Shown here piece after piece: positions 25,899 through 34,054 of a stretch of 55,879 bases of DNA. A program made the translations under genes and the position numbers. The DNA comes from an uncultured Bacillota bacterium (lineage in GTDB: Bacteria > Bacillota > Clostridia > Christensenellales > Borkfalkiaceae): the NCBI GenBank assembly GCA_949283775.1, contig CASDTU010000013.1, positions 1 to 55,879 on the forward strand. Reading direction: 5' to 3'. Within the stretch, counting starts at the first letter, position 1. Each line of letters opens with the position of its first letter. The notes beneath the pieces are model-generated. The model saw only the letters and a program-made list of their open reading frames with translations. It ran no database searches and was not told the DNA's origin.

Positions 25899-25966
25899 CA
25901 GGGTTTCGTTTATTTCGCCGCAATAAAAAATCAAAGGGAAAAAGCTGAAAGAAAAGGAAAATAAGT

Positions 25967-25996
25967 TTGACGTACGGAAGGAAAAAATGCTACAAT
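25967..25996 (+). promoter_or_regulatory. Sigma-A promoter for the DUF4422 gene
   Basis: TTGACG (25967-25972), an 18-nt spacer and TACAAT (25991-25996), 28 bases before the TTG start at 26025. Confidence 0.75.
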
Positions 25997-26024
25997 AGAA
26001 AAAAGCGAAAAGAAGGGAACAATA

Positions 26025-26926
26025 TTGACGGAGAAGGAACAAAACCGAAGCAAAGTAAAAATTTGGCTTTCCTGCCATCGGGAGAGCGCGCCGTATGAAA
26101 ACGAAGCGATCGAAGCCGTGATGCAGGCAGACTCGTGTCGCAGCTTTTGCAGGGCAGTCAGGCGGATCGGGATATGGCACAGCGCGCCAACGAGTATTGT
26201 GAGCTTTTAACGCAGTACTATGTCTGGCAGAATATCGGCAAAACGGATGCGGATATGCTGGGGTTTGGCCATTATCGCCGTTATTTTGCTTTTCGGGATG
26301 GAGAACAAAAGGACAGGGACAACGTGATTCGAACCGATTACAGAGGAGACAGTGCGGAAAAATTCGGATTTGATTCAGCAGAAAAAATTGCGGAAGAATT
26401 GCAAAATTTCGATGTGATCGCACCGCAGACCGTTCGTTTTTTTAAAAATACGGTTCGGGAGCAGTATGCGCAGGGGGAATTTCTGCATTCCGAAGACTTA
26501 AAAACGGTTGAAGGCATAATTGCAGAGCAATATCCGCAGTATAAAAATGCCTGCCAAGAATATTTGAACGGCAGGGAATTTTATATGTGCAATATGTTTA
26601 TTCTTCGCAAAAATTTGTTTATAAAGTATAGCGAATGGCTGTTTTCGGTATTACAAGAGTATTATGTGAGACATAATCCTCATAATTTCGGGTATTCGAG
26701 CGCGGAACTAAGAGCTGCGGGACATCTGGGCGAGCGGCTCTTTGGGATATATCTGACATATTTAAAAGCGCAGGGACGGTATCGGATCGGATACAAGCCG
26801 ATCGTGGTTTTTCAAAACATAGGCGGCAAAGATAAGAAGTCGCTTGCGGACAGACTGTTCCCTTACGGGACGAGGCGAAGGGAGTGGCTCAAACGACTTT
26901 GTTTTCGAGGGAAGAGAAAAAAATAA
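26025..26926 (+). pseudogene. DUF4422 glycosyltransferase-like gene with a frameshift
   Basis: The conserved N-terminal strand (KVKIWLSCHRES) lies in one frame (26025 to about 26135), and the rest (EYCELLTQYYVWQN, FGHYRRYF) lies in the -1 frame up to 26926. Together they rebuild a near full-length DUF4422 domain, a family found in capsule and O-antigen loci and predicted to transfer sugars. The break is near 26130-26138, where no slippery heptamer is seen, so a one-base deletion or an assembly error is more likely than programmed frameshifting. The TTG at 26025 follows AAGGGA; the internal GTG at 26135 would give a protein lacking its N-terminus. No other polysaccharide genes lie nearby. Confidence 0.7.
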
Positions 26927-26994
26927 AATATTTTCCCGAAATATTTATAAAACCGCATCAGACTGTACACAATAGTACCAGGAGGTGCAAAGGT

Positions 26995-27228
26995 ATGTTT
27001 ATAGCGAATATTATTTCCTATATACTCGTGTTACTCGGTGCGGTGAATTGGGGCTTATACGGAATTTTCAATTTTAACCTCGTATCCGCGATCTTTATGG
27101 GTGACCGAAGTGTCGGCGCAATTATCACCTATTGCATTATTGCGGCAGCGGCGATCTGGTTGATCTTATATTCCGTTTTTGCCGGCGGCATTTTGCGTTT
27201 TACGAACGATCACAAAGATAACGCTTAA
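26995..27228 (+). CDS. DUF378-family small membrane protein
   Basis: 77 aa. ATG at 26995 is preceded by a perfect AGGAGGTG; the longer frame from 26884 overlaps the previous gene and is not needed. Two hydrophobic segments (about residues 4-25 and 40-63) flank a short loop, with the family signature LGAVNWGLYGIFNFNLV near the N-terminus. DUF378 proteins are small inner-membrane proteins of unknown role. The C-terminus is short and charged. The gene ends 73 bases before a bidirectional hairpin. Confidence 0.85.
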   Translation: MFIANIISYILVLLGAVNWGLYGIFNFNLVSAIFMGDRSVGAIITYCIIAAAAIWLILYSVFAGGILRFTNDHKDNA

Positions 27229-27301
27229 TTTATTTTTTGATAGAAAAAACGTTTAGAAAAAGTAAAAGAAACGTTCCTGAAAAGGATTGACGTTTGTACG
27301 C

Positions 27302-27341
27302 AAAGGAGCAGGGCGAACCGATCGGTTCGCCCTGCTCCTTT
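27302..27341. terminator. Bidirectional terminator, 18-bp perfect stem
   Basis: Arms 27302-27319 and 27324-27341 with loop GATC; core GGAGCAGGGCGAACC. T-rich on the plus side (CTTTTTATAT). It separates two convergent genes. Confidence 0.85.
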
Positions 27342-27480
27342 TTATATACTTGTTTTTTTATAAACCTGCGTCTTTTAATAAAGTAGTCTGTTTCTAATCT
27401 GTAAAAGAAGGAAGGTTTCAAAAAAGTGTAACAATATTTGTTTTTAAAGCGGAAAGTCCGCGCCTTCATCCGATGAAAAA

Positions 27481-28302
27481 TCAGCGGATCTGGATGACTG
27501 TGCAGCGGACGGCGCCGGACATAACTTCGCGGAGGGAATATTTTGCGTTGGCGATCATAACTTTTGTGCCTTGCGCCGCGGCTTCTTTTACATATTCCAA
27601 TTTTGCTCTTGCTCCGTTCGCGCCTTTTCGGGAAGCGCCTTCACAGTATTTTTTATAATTTTCGATGTTCTCGACGAGTTCGTAAGCGTCTTTTCCGCTG
27701 ATCTCTTCGATCAGGGTGGAGCTGTCGTGCGGATCGGTGTAGATGCCGTCGACGCTGGTGAGGATCAGCAGAGTCTTGGCGTGCACGAGGCAGGCAACAA
27801 GGGAAGCCGTTTCGTCATTGTCGATGCACTCATGGACTTTGGTGCGCGATTTCGACAGAGCAGAGATTTCCATTCTTCTGTTTTCCGATTCGGAGACGGC
27901 GTCGTTATAATTGATGATGGGAATAGCGTTTTGTTCTTTGCAGCGAAGAAGCAGCTTTTTGAGGTGTTCGCTCTTCGCTTCGTCGTTGAAGTGGTGGTGT
28001 TCGACGAGGATCTGCCGTACGGAATATTTGCTGTCAACAAATTGGCGGTATGTCTGCATCAGGATGGTCTGACCCTGCGCGGCATAATCGGTTTTGGATT
28101 CTTCGCAGTCGGGCAATTCTTTCCCCGCGCGCATCATATAATCCAGGCGTCCGATTTCGGTGGCGCCGCTGGAGATCCAAATATAGCCGGGTTTGAGTTC
28201 GCGCGAAATGCGTGCGACGCGCGTATAATCGATCATATTATCTTTTTTATCGATCAAAGCCATGGAACCGATTTTTCCGACAAGTTCAACGTCAAAATTC
28301 AT
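27481..28302 (-). CDS. Glutamate 5-kinase-like amino acid kinase
   Basis: 273 aa, amino-acid kinase fold. Motifs in order: VGKIGSMALID (phosphate loop), WISSGATEIG, AIPIINYNDAVSE, ECIDNDETASLVA and LLILTSVDGIYTDP, then a late lysine-bearing GARAKLEYV. These track glutamate 5-kinase (ProB), which phosphorylates glutamate for proline synthesis, but there is no C-terminal PUA domain and no proA neighbour, and the N-terminal loop is diverged. UMP kinase, aspartokinase and carbamate kinase share the fold, so the substrate is uncertain. ATG at 28302 with CGGAG nearby. It converges on the DUF378 gene. Confidence 0.7.
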   Translation of the reverse strand: MNFDVELVGKIGSMALIDKKDNMIDYTRVARISRELKPGYIWISSGATEIGRLDYMMRAGKELPDCEESKTDYAAQGQTILMQTYRQFVDSKYSVRQILVEHHHFNDEAKSEHLKKLLLRCKEQNAIPIINYNDAVSESENRRMEISALSKSRTKVHECIDNDETASLVACLVHAKTLLILTSVDGIYTDPHDSSTLIEEISGKDAYELVENIENYKKYCEGASRKGANGARAKLEYVKEAAAQGTKVMIANAKYSLREVMSGAVRCTVIQIR

Positions 28303-28425
28303 ACAAACTCCGAGGACGATGTATAAAACACAAAAAATGATTCATACTTACCGTATAATTTCTTTTCGATACTATTATATAATTTCGGCGGAGAAAAATC
28401 AAATAAAATTGAACGGGAAATAGGT

Positions 28426-28848
28426 ATGAAACGTTTTTTTAAAATAGTGATCGTTGCTGCGGTATTTGTTTGTTTGGCAATGTTTGGCGGATGTGAAAGC
28501 GTAAAGGCGATGTCTTCGCTTCGCGCATTTTCCAAACCGTTTGCAGGGCAATACGAATGTGTGGAAGCGCAGTTCGGCGGAAAAGACTTAATGGAGCAGT
28601 TCCGCGAGATCCTGCTGACGTTGCAAAACGACGGCAAATACGAGCTGTACGCAGTTCCGAAAAAGGGCAAAGCGTTTACGGACAGCGGAAAGTACGAATA
28701 CGATGACGCAAATAAAAAGCTGACGCTTTATCTGGTACAGGGGTTAAAGACGTACCGTTTGGAATGCATCGTAAAAGACGGAAAATTTACCGTTTCGCAC
28801 ACGTTTGCAGGAAAAACGCTTATTTTAAAATTTAAAACGGTCTTTTAA
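28426..28848 (+). CDS. Small predicted lipoprotein
   Basis: 140 aa. The N-terminus is MKRFFKIVIVAAVFVCLAMF followed by GGC, a signal peptide with a lipobox-like cysteine at about residue 23. Lgt and LspA, which would process it, are encoded in the same window. The remainder is a small beta-rich domain (KYEYDDANKKLTLYL, then VSHTFAGKTLILKF), reminiscent of lipocalin-like or DUF-type Clostridia lipoproteins; I do not recognise a specific family. Start ATG at 28426 with GGGAAATAGG upstream. It lies divergent from the kinase gene and convergent with transketolase. Confidence 0.75.
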   Translation: MKRFFKIVIVAAVFVCLAMFGGCESVKAMSSLRAFSKPFAGQYECVEAQFGGKDLMEQFREILLTLQNDGKYELYAVPKKGKAFTDSGKYEYDDANKKLTLYLVQGLKTYRLECIVKDGKFTVSHTFAGKTLILKFKTVF

Positions 28849-28881
28849 ACAAGTGGTTTTGAAAAGGTAAAAAGAAAAATT

Positions 28882-28922
28882 AAAGAGAGGCGTCGGCACG
28901 AAAAGTGCCGACGCCTCTCTTT
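28882..28922. terminator. Bidirectional terminator, 18-bp perfect stem
   Basis: Arms 28882-28899 and 28905-28922, core GAGAGGCGTCGGCAC, loop GAAAA. T tracts occur on both sides. It separates the lipoprotein gene from tkt. Confidence 0.85.
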
Positions 28923-28955
28923 CTGCTGAAAATTCAGTTTTTTAAAATTTGCCAA

Positions 28956-29063
28956 TACAGCTCGCTACCGTTTCGAACGGAACGGCGCAACGATAAAACT
29001 TCAATACTGCTTTGACGGTAACAAGTTCTAAGCAGTACAGCTCGCTAACGTTTTGAACGGAAA
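28956..29063. repeat. 28-bp imperfect direct repeat
   Basis: TACAGCTCGCTACCGTTTCG (28956 on) recurs as TACAGCTCGCTAACGTTTTG (29036 on), each followed by AACGGAA. It lies just past the tkt stop. Confidence 0.7.
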
Positions 29064-29084
29064 ACCGGTCAGGCAGAGATAAGA

Positions 29085-31061
29085 TCAAAGTTTATTGATA
29101 GAGCGGAAAGCCTTTTCCACGACGTTGTCAACGGTAAATCCGAACAATTCGAATAATTTTTCGGCAGGGGCGCTTGCGCCGAAGGTGGTCATTCCGATGA
29201 TTTCGCCGTAATCGCCCGCATATTTATACCAAGAATACGGGGAGCCGGCTTCGACGCATACGCGCGCTTTGACGTCGGGACTGATGACGGAATCTTTGTA
29301 ATCCTGCGGCTGTTTTTCGAATTCTTCCACGCAGGGTATGGAAACGACGCGCGCGTCAACGCCTTTGCTTTTGAGCACGTCTTTCGCTTTCATGCATTGT
29401 TCCACTTCCGAACCGCTCGCGATCAGCAGAACGTCGGGCACGGTTTTTTCGCTGTCGGCAAGGATATAGCCTCCCTTCAAAGCTTGCAGACCGGAATTTT
29501 CGTACTGCGGCAAATTCTGTCTGGTGAGGACGAGGCAGGTGGGGGAAGTGCCGGTCAAAGCGGAGATCCATGCGGCAACCGTTTCTTTACCGTCTGCGGG
29601 GCGGAACACTTTCATGTTCGGAATGCTGCGCAGTGCGATGAGCTGTTCGACGGGCTCATGGGTAGGGCCGTCCTCGCCGACGCCGATGGAATCGTGGGTG
29701 AGGATATAGGTTACGGGCAGGTTCATCAATGCGGAGAGGCGCATCGCGTGCTTCATATAATCGGAGAAAATAAAGAAGGTCGCGCAGTAAGCTTTCAGTC
29801 CGCCGTGCAGCTGCATGCCGTTCGTAATGGCGGCCATCGCGTGTTCGCGGATACCGAAGTGCAGGTTAGAGCCCGCTTTGTTTTCCGCGGAGAAATCGCT
29901 GCGTTTTTTCATGTTGGATTTATTGGACGGTGCGAGGTCTGCCGAACCGCCGATCAGATTGGGAATTTTATCGGCAAGTTTATTCAAGATTGCAAAGCTT
30001 GTATTTCTGGTAGCGTCCGCTTTCGGGAAGTCCAAGAGGGAAGCGTCGTTTTTGAGATCGGGAAGCTCGCCGCTCATATATTGTTTATAGAGTGCGGCAA
30101 GGTCGGGATACTGCGCTTCGTATTCTTTGAACAGGCGTTTCCATTTGCCCTGTTTTGCGGCGCCTCTTTTACCGATGGCTCTGCAAGAATCGAGTACTTC
30201 CTGCGGGACTTCAAAGGGCTCGCAGGTCCAGCTTAGATTTTCTTTGAGTTTTTGCAGATTATCCGCACCGAGCGGAGCGCCGTGACAGGCATGCGAGCCT
30301 GCGAGGGGAGAGCCGTAGCCGATGACCGTCTTGCAGATGATCAGGGACGGGCGTTCCGTATCCGCTTTCGCCTTTTTGATGGTGCGTTTGAGAAGATCCA
30401 GATCGTTCACGTCGTCGACTTTGAGGACTTGCCAGCCTTGGGCTTTAAAGCGCATGGCGACGTCTTCTTTAAAGGTGATATCGGTATCGCCCTCGATGGT
30501 GATATCGTTGTCATCGTACAGGAGGATCAGTTTGCCGAGTTTGTTGGCGCCTGCAAAAGAGCAGGCTTCATAGGAAATGCCTTCTTCCAAACATCCGTCT
30601 CCGCAGAGGGCATAGGTGTAGTGGTCGACGATGGGGAAGCCTTCGCGGTTGAAAATAGCGGCGAGGTGCGCTTCGGCGAGCGCCATACCGACGGCGTTGG
30701 CGATGCCCTGGCCGAGCGGGCCGGTCGTCGTTTCCACGCCGGGCGTGTGGCCGTATTCGGGATGTCCCGGCGTCTTGGAGCCGAGCTGGCGGAAGTTCAT
30801 CAAATCTTCTTTGGAAATATCATATCCGAACAGATACAGGAGGGAATAGTTGAGCATGGAACCGTGGCCTGCCGAAAGAATAAAGCGGTCGCGGTCATCC
30901 CATTTGGTATCTTTGGGATTGAATTTTAAGAAATCGGCGAAGATGGTGTAGCCGATCGGAGCGCTGCCGAGGGGAAGACCGGGGTGGCCGGAGTTTGCCT
31001 TTTGGATAGCTTCGGCGGAAAGCACGCGGATGGCGTTGACCGACTGTTCACGAACGTTCAT
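29085..31061 (-). CDS. tkt: Transketolase
   Basis: 658 aa, thiamine-diphosphate enzyme of the pentose phosphate pathway. I chose the ATG at 31061 (AAGGAG upstream); the 42 extra N-terminal codons are not family-like. Landmarks are the substrate-binding ANSGHPGLPLG near residue 21, the GHGSMLNYSLLYL strand, the TPP motif beginning CGDGCLEEGISYEA near residue 155, the HDSIGVGEDGPTHEP loop (about 470) and a C-terminal domain with FGASAPAEKLFELFGF. It is full length and complete. It is probably transcribed with the upstream phosphohexomutase gene (136 bases between them), linking sugar phosphate interconversion to the pentose pathway. Confidence 0.96.
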   Translation of the reverse strand: MNVREQSVNAIRVLSAEAIQKANSGHPGLPLGSAPIGYTIFADFLKFNPKDTKWDDRDRFILSAGHGSMLNYSLLYLFGYDISKEDLMNFRQLGSKTPGHPEYGHTPGVETTTGPLGQGIANAVGMALAEAHLAAIFNREGFPIVDHYTYALCGDGCLEEGISYEACSFAGANKLGKLILLYDDNDITIEGDTDITFKEDVAMRFKAQGWQVLKVDDVNDLDLLKRTIKKAKADTERPSLIICKTVIGYGSPLAGSHACHGAPLGADNLQKLKENLSWTCEPFEVPQEVLDSCRAIGKRGAAKQGKWKRLFKEYEAQYPDLAALYKQYMSGELPDLKNDASLLDFPKADATRNTSFAILNKLADKIPNLIGGSADLAPSNKSNMKKRSDFSAENKAGSNLHFGIREHAMAAITNGMQLHGGLKAYCATFFIFSDYMKHAMRLSALMNLPVTYILTHDSIGVGEDGPTHEPVEQLIALRSIPNMKVFRPADGKETVAAWISALTGTSPTCLVLTRQNLPQYENSGLQALKGGYILADSEKTVPDVLLIASGSEVEQCMKAKDVLKSKGVDARVVSIPCVEEFEKQPQDYKDSVISPDVKARVCVEAGSPYSWYKYAGDYGEIIGMTTFGASAPAEKLFELFGFTVDNVVEKAFRSINKL

Positions 31062-31197
31062 GATAAAATCTCCTTGTATAAAAAATATTTTTTTGCAGGT
31101 AGAAATAAAGTTTTCGGATCGCACGCAAGCAAAACCGTGCCTGAAAAGGAAAGGCAAAAGAGTTTGAGCGGCGATCGGATAAAACATTTCACGAAAA

Positions 31198-32718
31198 TCA
31201 TTCTTGCGAAATGTAATTTTTGAGGTTGGTAAGATCCAGCTTGTCCTGATAGGGCGAGAGGAGGGAAAGCAGGGCTTTTGCGATATTTAAGCAGCCGCCG
31301 GTCGAATTGCTTTCAAAGTTGACGGGCAGGATGGGTTCGTGCAGGCTCATGCGCACAAGCGCCCAGCCGTCGCCGTGCGAAGCGTCAAAATTCATGCGCA
31401 CGCCTTCAAAGCTGTTGTCGGCGAGGGAGATGTGTTTTTCATGCGGAATTGCGGTGCGGATCTTTTCAATGATCGCATTGCCGTAATTTTTAAAATCCTC
31501 TTTACCGAGCGGTGTAAAGCCGAGGCGAATTTCCGCGGCTTCTTTCGGTTGCGGCAGATCACTGATCAGATCGGCGATATCTTTTCCCTCGTCGGAAAGC
31601 TGCGCAAGTTTGATGAGGATGCGCGTGACGAGATAAGCGCCGTCGTCTAAAAAGTAATTTTCTTTCAAAGCGGCGTGTCCGCTCGTTTCGATGGCAAGGG
31701 GGGCGTAAACTCCCTCCGCGCAGAGGCGTTTCGCCTCGTCGATCACGTTTTTATAGCCGCGTTTAAAGCGCCTGTGCTTGCCGCCGCGGCTTTCGATAAA
31801 GTTTGTGAGCCCGTCCGAAGTTACGGAATCGGTAACGATAGTCGCGCCGCTTTGTTCGGAGAGCAGGATAGCGGAGATCAGGGCGATCAGTTTATTTCGG
31901 TTGATCTCCTCGCCGCTCTTATCGACGGCGCCCGCGCGGTCGACGTCCGTATCGAAAATGATGGCGAAGTCGGCTTTGGTTTCGAGCGCGCGCTTGCAGA
32001 CGGACTGCATGGCGGTTTTATCTTCGGGATTGGGGATATGGTTGGGAAAAGTGCCGTCGGGGTCGAGGAACTGACTGCCTTGCGTATCGGCTCCCAAAGG
32101 TTTTAAAACTTTCTCCACATAAAAGCCGCCGGCGCCGTTTCCGGCGTCCACGATGATTTTTTTGCCGGAGAGGGGAAATTCTTTTCCCGTCTTTTCGCGG
32201 ACGAGCTTGACGAGACTTTCGCTGTAGCGGTCGATGTAGTTGACATAGCGCACGGATCCGCTGCCGGAGAGAGACTTGCCCTGCCGGGCGAGGTTTAAAA
32301 TTTCAGAAATATCTTTTCCTTCCGCACCGCCTTCAAGAGTGAAAAATTTGAGTCCGTTTTTGTCAAAAGGCAAATGGCTTGCCGTGATCATAATGGAAGC
32401 GTCCGCCGCAAATTCCGGCTCTTTCAGAAGCATGAACATGGACGGAGTGGAGGAAAGCCCCGTAAAGAGTACGTTACACCCGCTGTTGGTGAGGGCGGAA
32501 ATGACGCATTTGCTGATCCGCTCGGCGGATAGTCTGGAATCGTGTCCGACGGCGACGGTAAGCTGTTTTTTATGGAGATCGGTAGCGAGGCGATAGCAAA
32601 AGGCGCGTACGATTGCGTCGATCGCTTCATCGGTGAGATTGACGGTGTCTTTACCTTCGATCGCGACGCCGCGGATATCCGTTCCGCTTTTAAGCTCTGC
32701 CCAATTGATTTGTTTCAT
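31198..32718 (-). CDS. Phosphoglucomutase/phosphomannomutase family protein
   Basis: 506 aa, alpha-D-phosphohexomutase superfamily. The catalytic phosphoserine loop is ITASHLPFDKNGLKFF (about residue 110), where the usual TASHNP has Leu for Asn. The metal loop is FDTDVDRAGAVD (about 265), the sugar-specificity loop ETSGHAALKEN (about 345), and the C-terminal phosphate loop is represented by NFDASHGDGWALVRMSLHEP (about 460). It would interconvert 1- and 6-phosphates of glucose or mannose. ATG at 32718 with AGGAGG and a minus-strand sigma-A promoter upstream. Substrate choice is not decided by the sequence. Confidence 0.9.
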   Translation of the reverse strand: MKQINWAELKSGTDIRGVAIEGKDTVNLTDEAIDAIVRAFCYRLATDLHKKQLTVAVGHDSRLSAERISKCVISALTNSGCNVLFTGLSSTPSMFMLLKEPEFAADASIMITASHLPFDKNGLKFFTLEGGAEGKDISEILNLARQGKSLSGSGSVRYVNYIDRYSESLVKLVREKTGKEFPLSGKKIIVDAGNGAGGFYVEKVLKPLGADTQGSQFLDPDGTFPNHIPNPEDKTAMQSVCKRALETKADFAIIFDTDVDRAGAVDKSGEEINRNKLIALISAILLSEQSGATIVTDSVTSDGLTNFIESRGGKHRRFKRGYKNVIDEAKRLCAEGVYAPLAIETSGHAALKENYFLDDGAYLVTRILIKLAQLSDEGKDIADLISDLPQPKEAAEIRLGFTPLGKEDFKNYGNAIIEKIRTAIPHEKHISLADNSFEGVRMNFDASHGDGWALVRMSLHEPILPVNFESNSTGGCLNIAKALLSLLSPYQDKLDLTNLKNYISQE

Positions 32719-32738
32719 GATAGCCTCCTGTCTTTCCT

Positions 32739-32768
32739 ATTATAATTCAAAGAGGGGCATTTTTTCAA
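32739..32768 (-). promoter_or_regulatory. Sigma-A promoter for the phosphohexomutase gene
   Basis: Minus strand: TTGAAA (32768-32763), an 18-nt spacer and TATAAT (32744-32739), 20 bases before the ATG. Confidence 0.75.
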
Positions 32769-32877
32769 GCGCTTTGCGGTAAAAAGTTTTAAAAATACGC
32801 GAAAAAAGCTTTCAAATATGGAAAAAGAAGAGAAAGAAGCCAGATTGTAACAGCGCGTTTGTTTTTTGTTTAAATCC

Positions 32878-32906
32878 TTTACAAACAAAAAAAGGTATGT
32901 TATAAT
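32878..32906 (+). promoter_or_regulatory. Sigma-A promoter for the DegV gene
   Basis: TTTACA (32878-32883), a 17-nt spacer and TATAAT (32901-32906), about 64 bases before the ATG. Confidence 0.85.
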
Positions 32907-32970
32907 ACATAAAAATATACTTGGCAGAACGACAAGTATAGCAATATGAAAGCGAAAGACAGAGGGGTTT

Positions 32971-33864
32971 ATGAGGAAATTTATTTTATCGACGGATTCC
33001 ACGGCAGATTTGTATGCGGATTTTATGAAGGAGAACGACATTCGCAACGTAAGCCTGACGTATATGATCGAAAAAAAGGACGGGACGTTTGTAGAGGGGC
33101 TGGATGCGTTTACCGAATATTCGCAGTATGTCGATTTTTATAGGCAGCTGCGGGAAGGGTCGTTTTCCAGAACGTCGATGCTCAATTATGAAAGCCATTA
33201 TCAGCATTTTTTGAAACTTGCAAAAGAGGGTGCGAAGGACGTTTTGCACTTTACGATATCGAGCGGACTTTCGCCTACGGTAACGGTTGCACAGAAAGCG
33301 GCGGCGGACGTCAAGAAAGACTATCCCGAGTTTAACCTGCTTGCGGTCGATTCTCTTTCGGCGACGATCGGCCAGGGCGCGGAAGTCCGTGCGGCTCTTC
33401 GGCTGCGCGATGAAGGGAAAACGGTGCAGGAAGCGTACGACTATGTCGTAGCGATGCAGAAAAATCTGCAATACGCGATCATTGCGAACGATCTGTATTA
33501 TTTAAAGAGAGGCGGCAGGGTATCGACGGTTGCGGCGGTCGCAGGGTCGCTGCTGAACGTAAAGCCGGTGCTCTCTTTTACGAAGGACGGCAAGCTGGGC
33601 GTAGTGGAAAAGTGCCGCGGAATGAAGAAGGCGTTTTCCTATGCGCTGGATAAAATGGAAAAATTTCCGCCGTCGGAAGAACATCGTTTGATTTGGGTGG
33701 TACATACGGATGCGGAGAAGGAAGCAAACGAATTGGCCGCGCTGATCGAAGCGAAGTATTCGTTTAAACCGGACGTTTCCATCATGGGGCCGGTCATCGG
33801 TTCGCACGTCGGACCCGGTTCCGTGTCCGTGCTGTGGAAATCGGTCGCGGAGCGCCAAGATTAA
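32971..33864 (+). CDS. DegV family fatty-acid-binding protein
   Basis: 297 aa. It opens with the DegV signature (ILSTDSTADL) and contains the family's ligand-pocket residues (FSRTSMLNYESHYQHF, then HFTISSGLSPTVTVAQKAA) and the GGRVS motif (LKRGGRVSTVAAVAGSLL). The C-terminal half ends in GPVIGSHVGPGSV. DegV/FakB proteins bind a fatty acid and present it to the FakA kinase for phosphorylation and lipid synthesis; no fakA gene is in this window. ATG at 32971 with AGAGGGG upstream. Bacillota usually carry several DegV paralogues, so the exact fatty acid preference is open. Confidence 0.92.
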   Translation: MRKFILSTDSTADLYADFMKENDIRNVSLTYMIEKKDGTFVEGLDAFTEYSQYVDFYRQLREGSFSRTSMLNYESHYQHFLKLAKEGAKDVLHFTISSGLSPTVTVAQKAAADVKKDYPEFNLLAVDSLSATIGQGAEVRAALRLRDEGKTVQEAYDYVVAMQKNLQYAIIANDLYYLKRGGRVSTVAAVAGSLLNVKPVLSFTKDGKLGVVEKCRGMKKAFSYALDKMEKFPPSEEHRLIWVVHTDAEKEANELAALIEAKYSFKPDVSIMGPVIGSHVGPGSVSVLWKSVAERQD

Positions 33865-33983
33865 CGGCGGAAATGCGCATATGCGCGGAAAGCCGGTCTT
33901 GTAGAAAGCAGGCAAAAAGCTGGCGGCGGGCAGCCGCGGTTGGCAAGAATTTCCGAAAAAGGGCGTCAAGCCCGCGAAATGAA

Positions 33984-34012
33984 TTGTGTTCATAAAAAAA
34001 ATATGGTATACT
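33984..34012 (+). promoter_or_regulatory. Probable promoter for proS
   Basis: TTGTGT (33984-33989), a 17-nt spacer and TATACT (34007-34012), 43 bases before the ATG. No T-box leader fits in this short gap. Confidence 0.65.
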
Positions 34013-34054
34013 TGAACGAGTATCACCATATTTTTTGTTTGTACGGAGGGAGTT

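Larger units (their letters stand above)
25584..26024. other. Intergenic region with hairpins and a 32-bp direct repeat
   Basis: 441 bases with no supported gene. It has an 8-bp stem (ATCGGCGT/ACGCCGAT, 25758-25781), an 18-bp perfect stem (25791-25833), a perfect 32-bp direct repeat (25829-25898) and a promoter (25967-25996). Confidence 0.7.

Noticed and set aside
26135-26926. Shorter DUF4422 protein from the internal GTG
   Set aside because: It lacks the conserved N-terminal strand that is still encoded in the adjacent frame, and has no Shine-Dalgarno, so a frameshift explains the data better.
33865-34054. T-box leader upstream of proS
   Set aside because: The gap is 190 bases with no specifier loop, T-box core or terminator stem, and a promoter lies 43 bases before the start.
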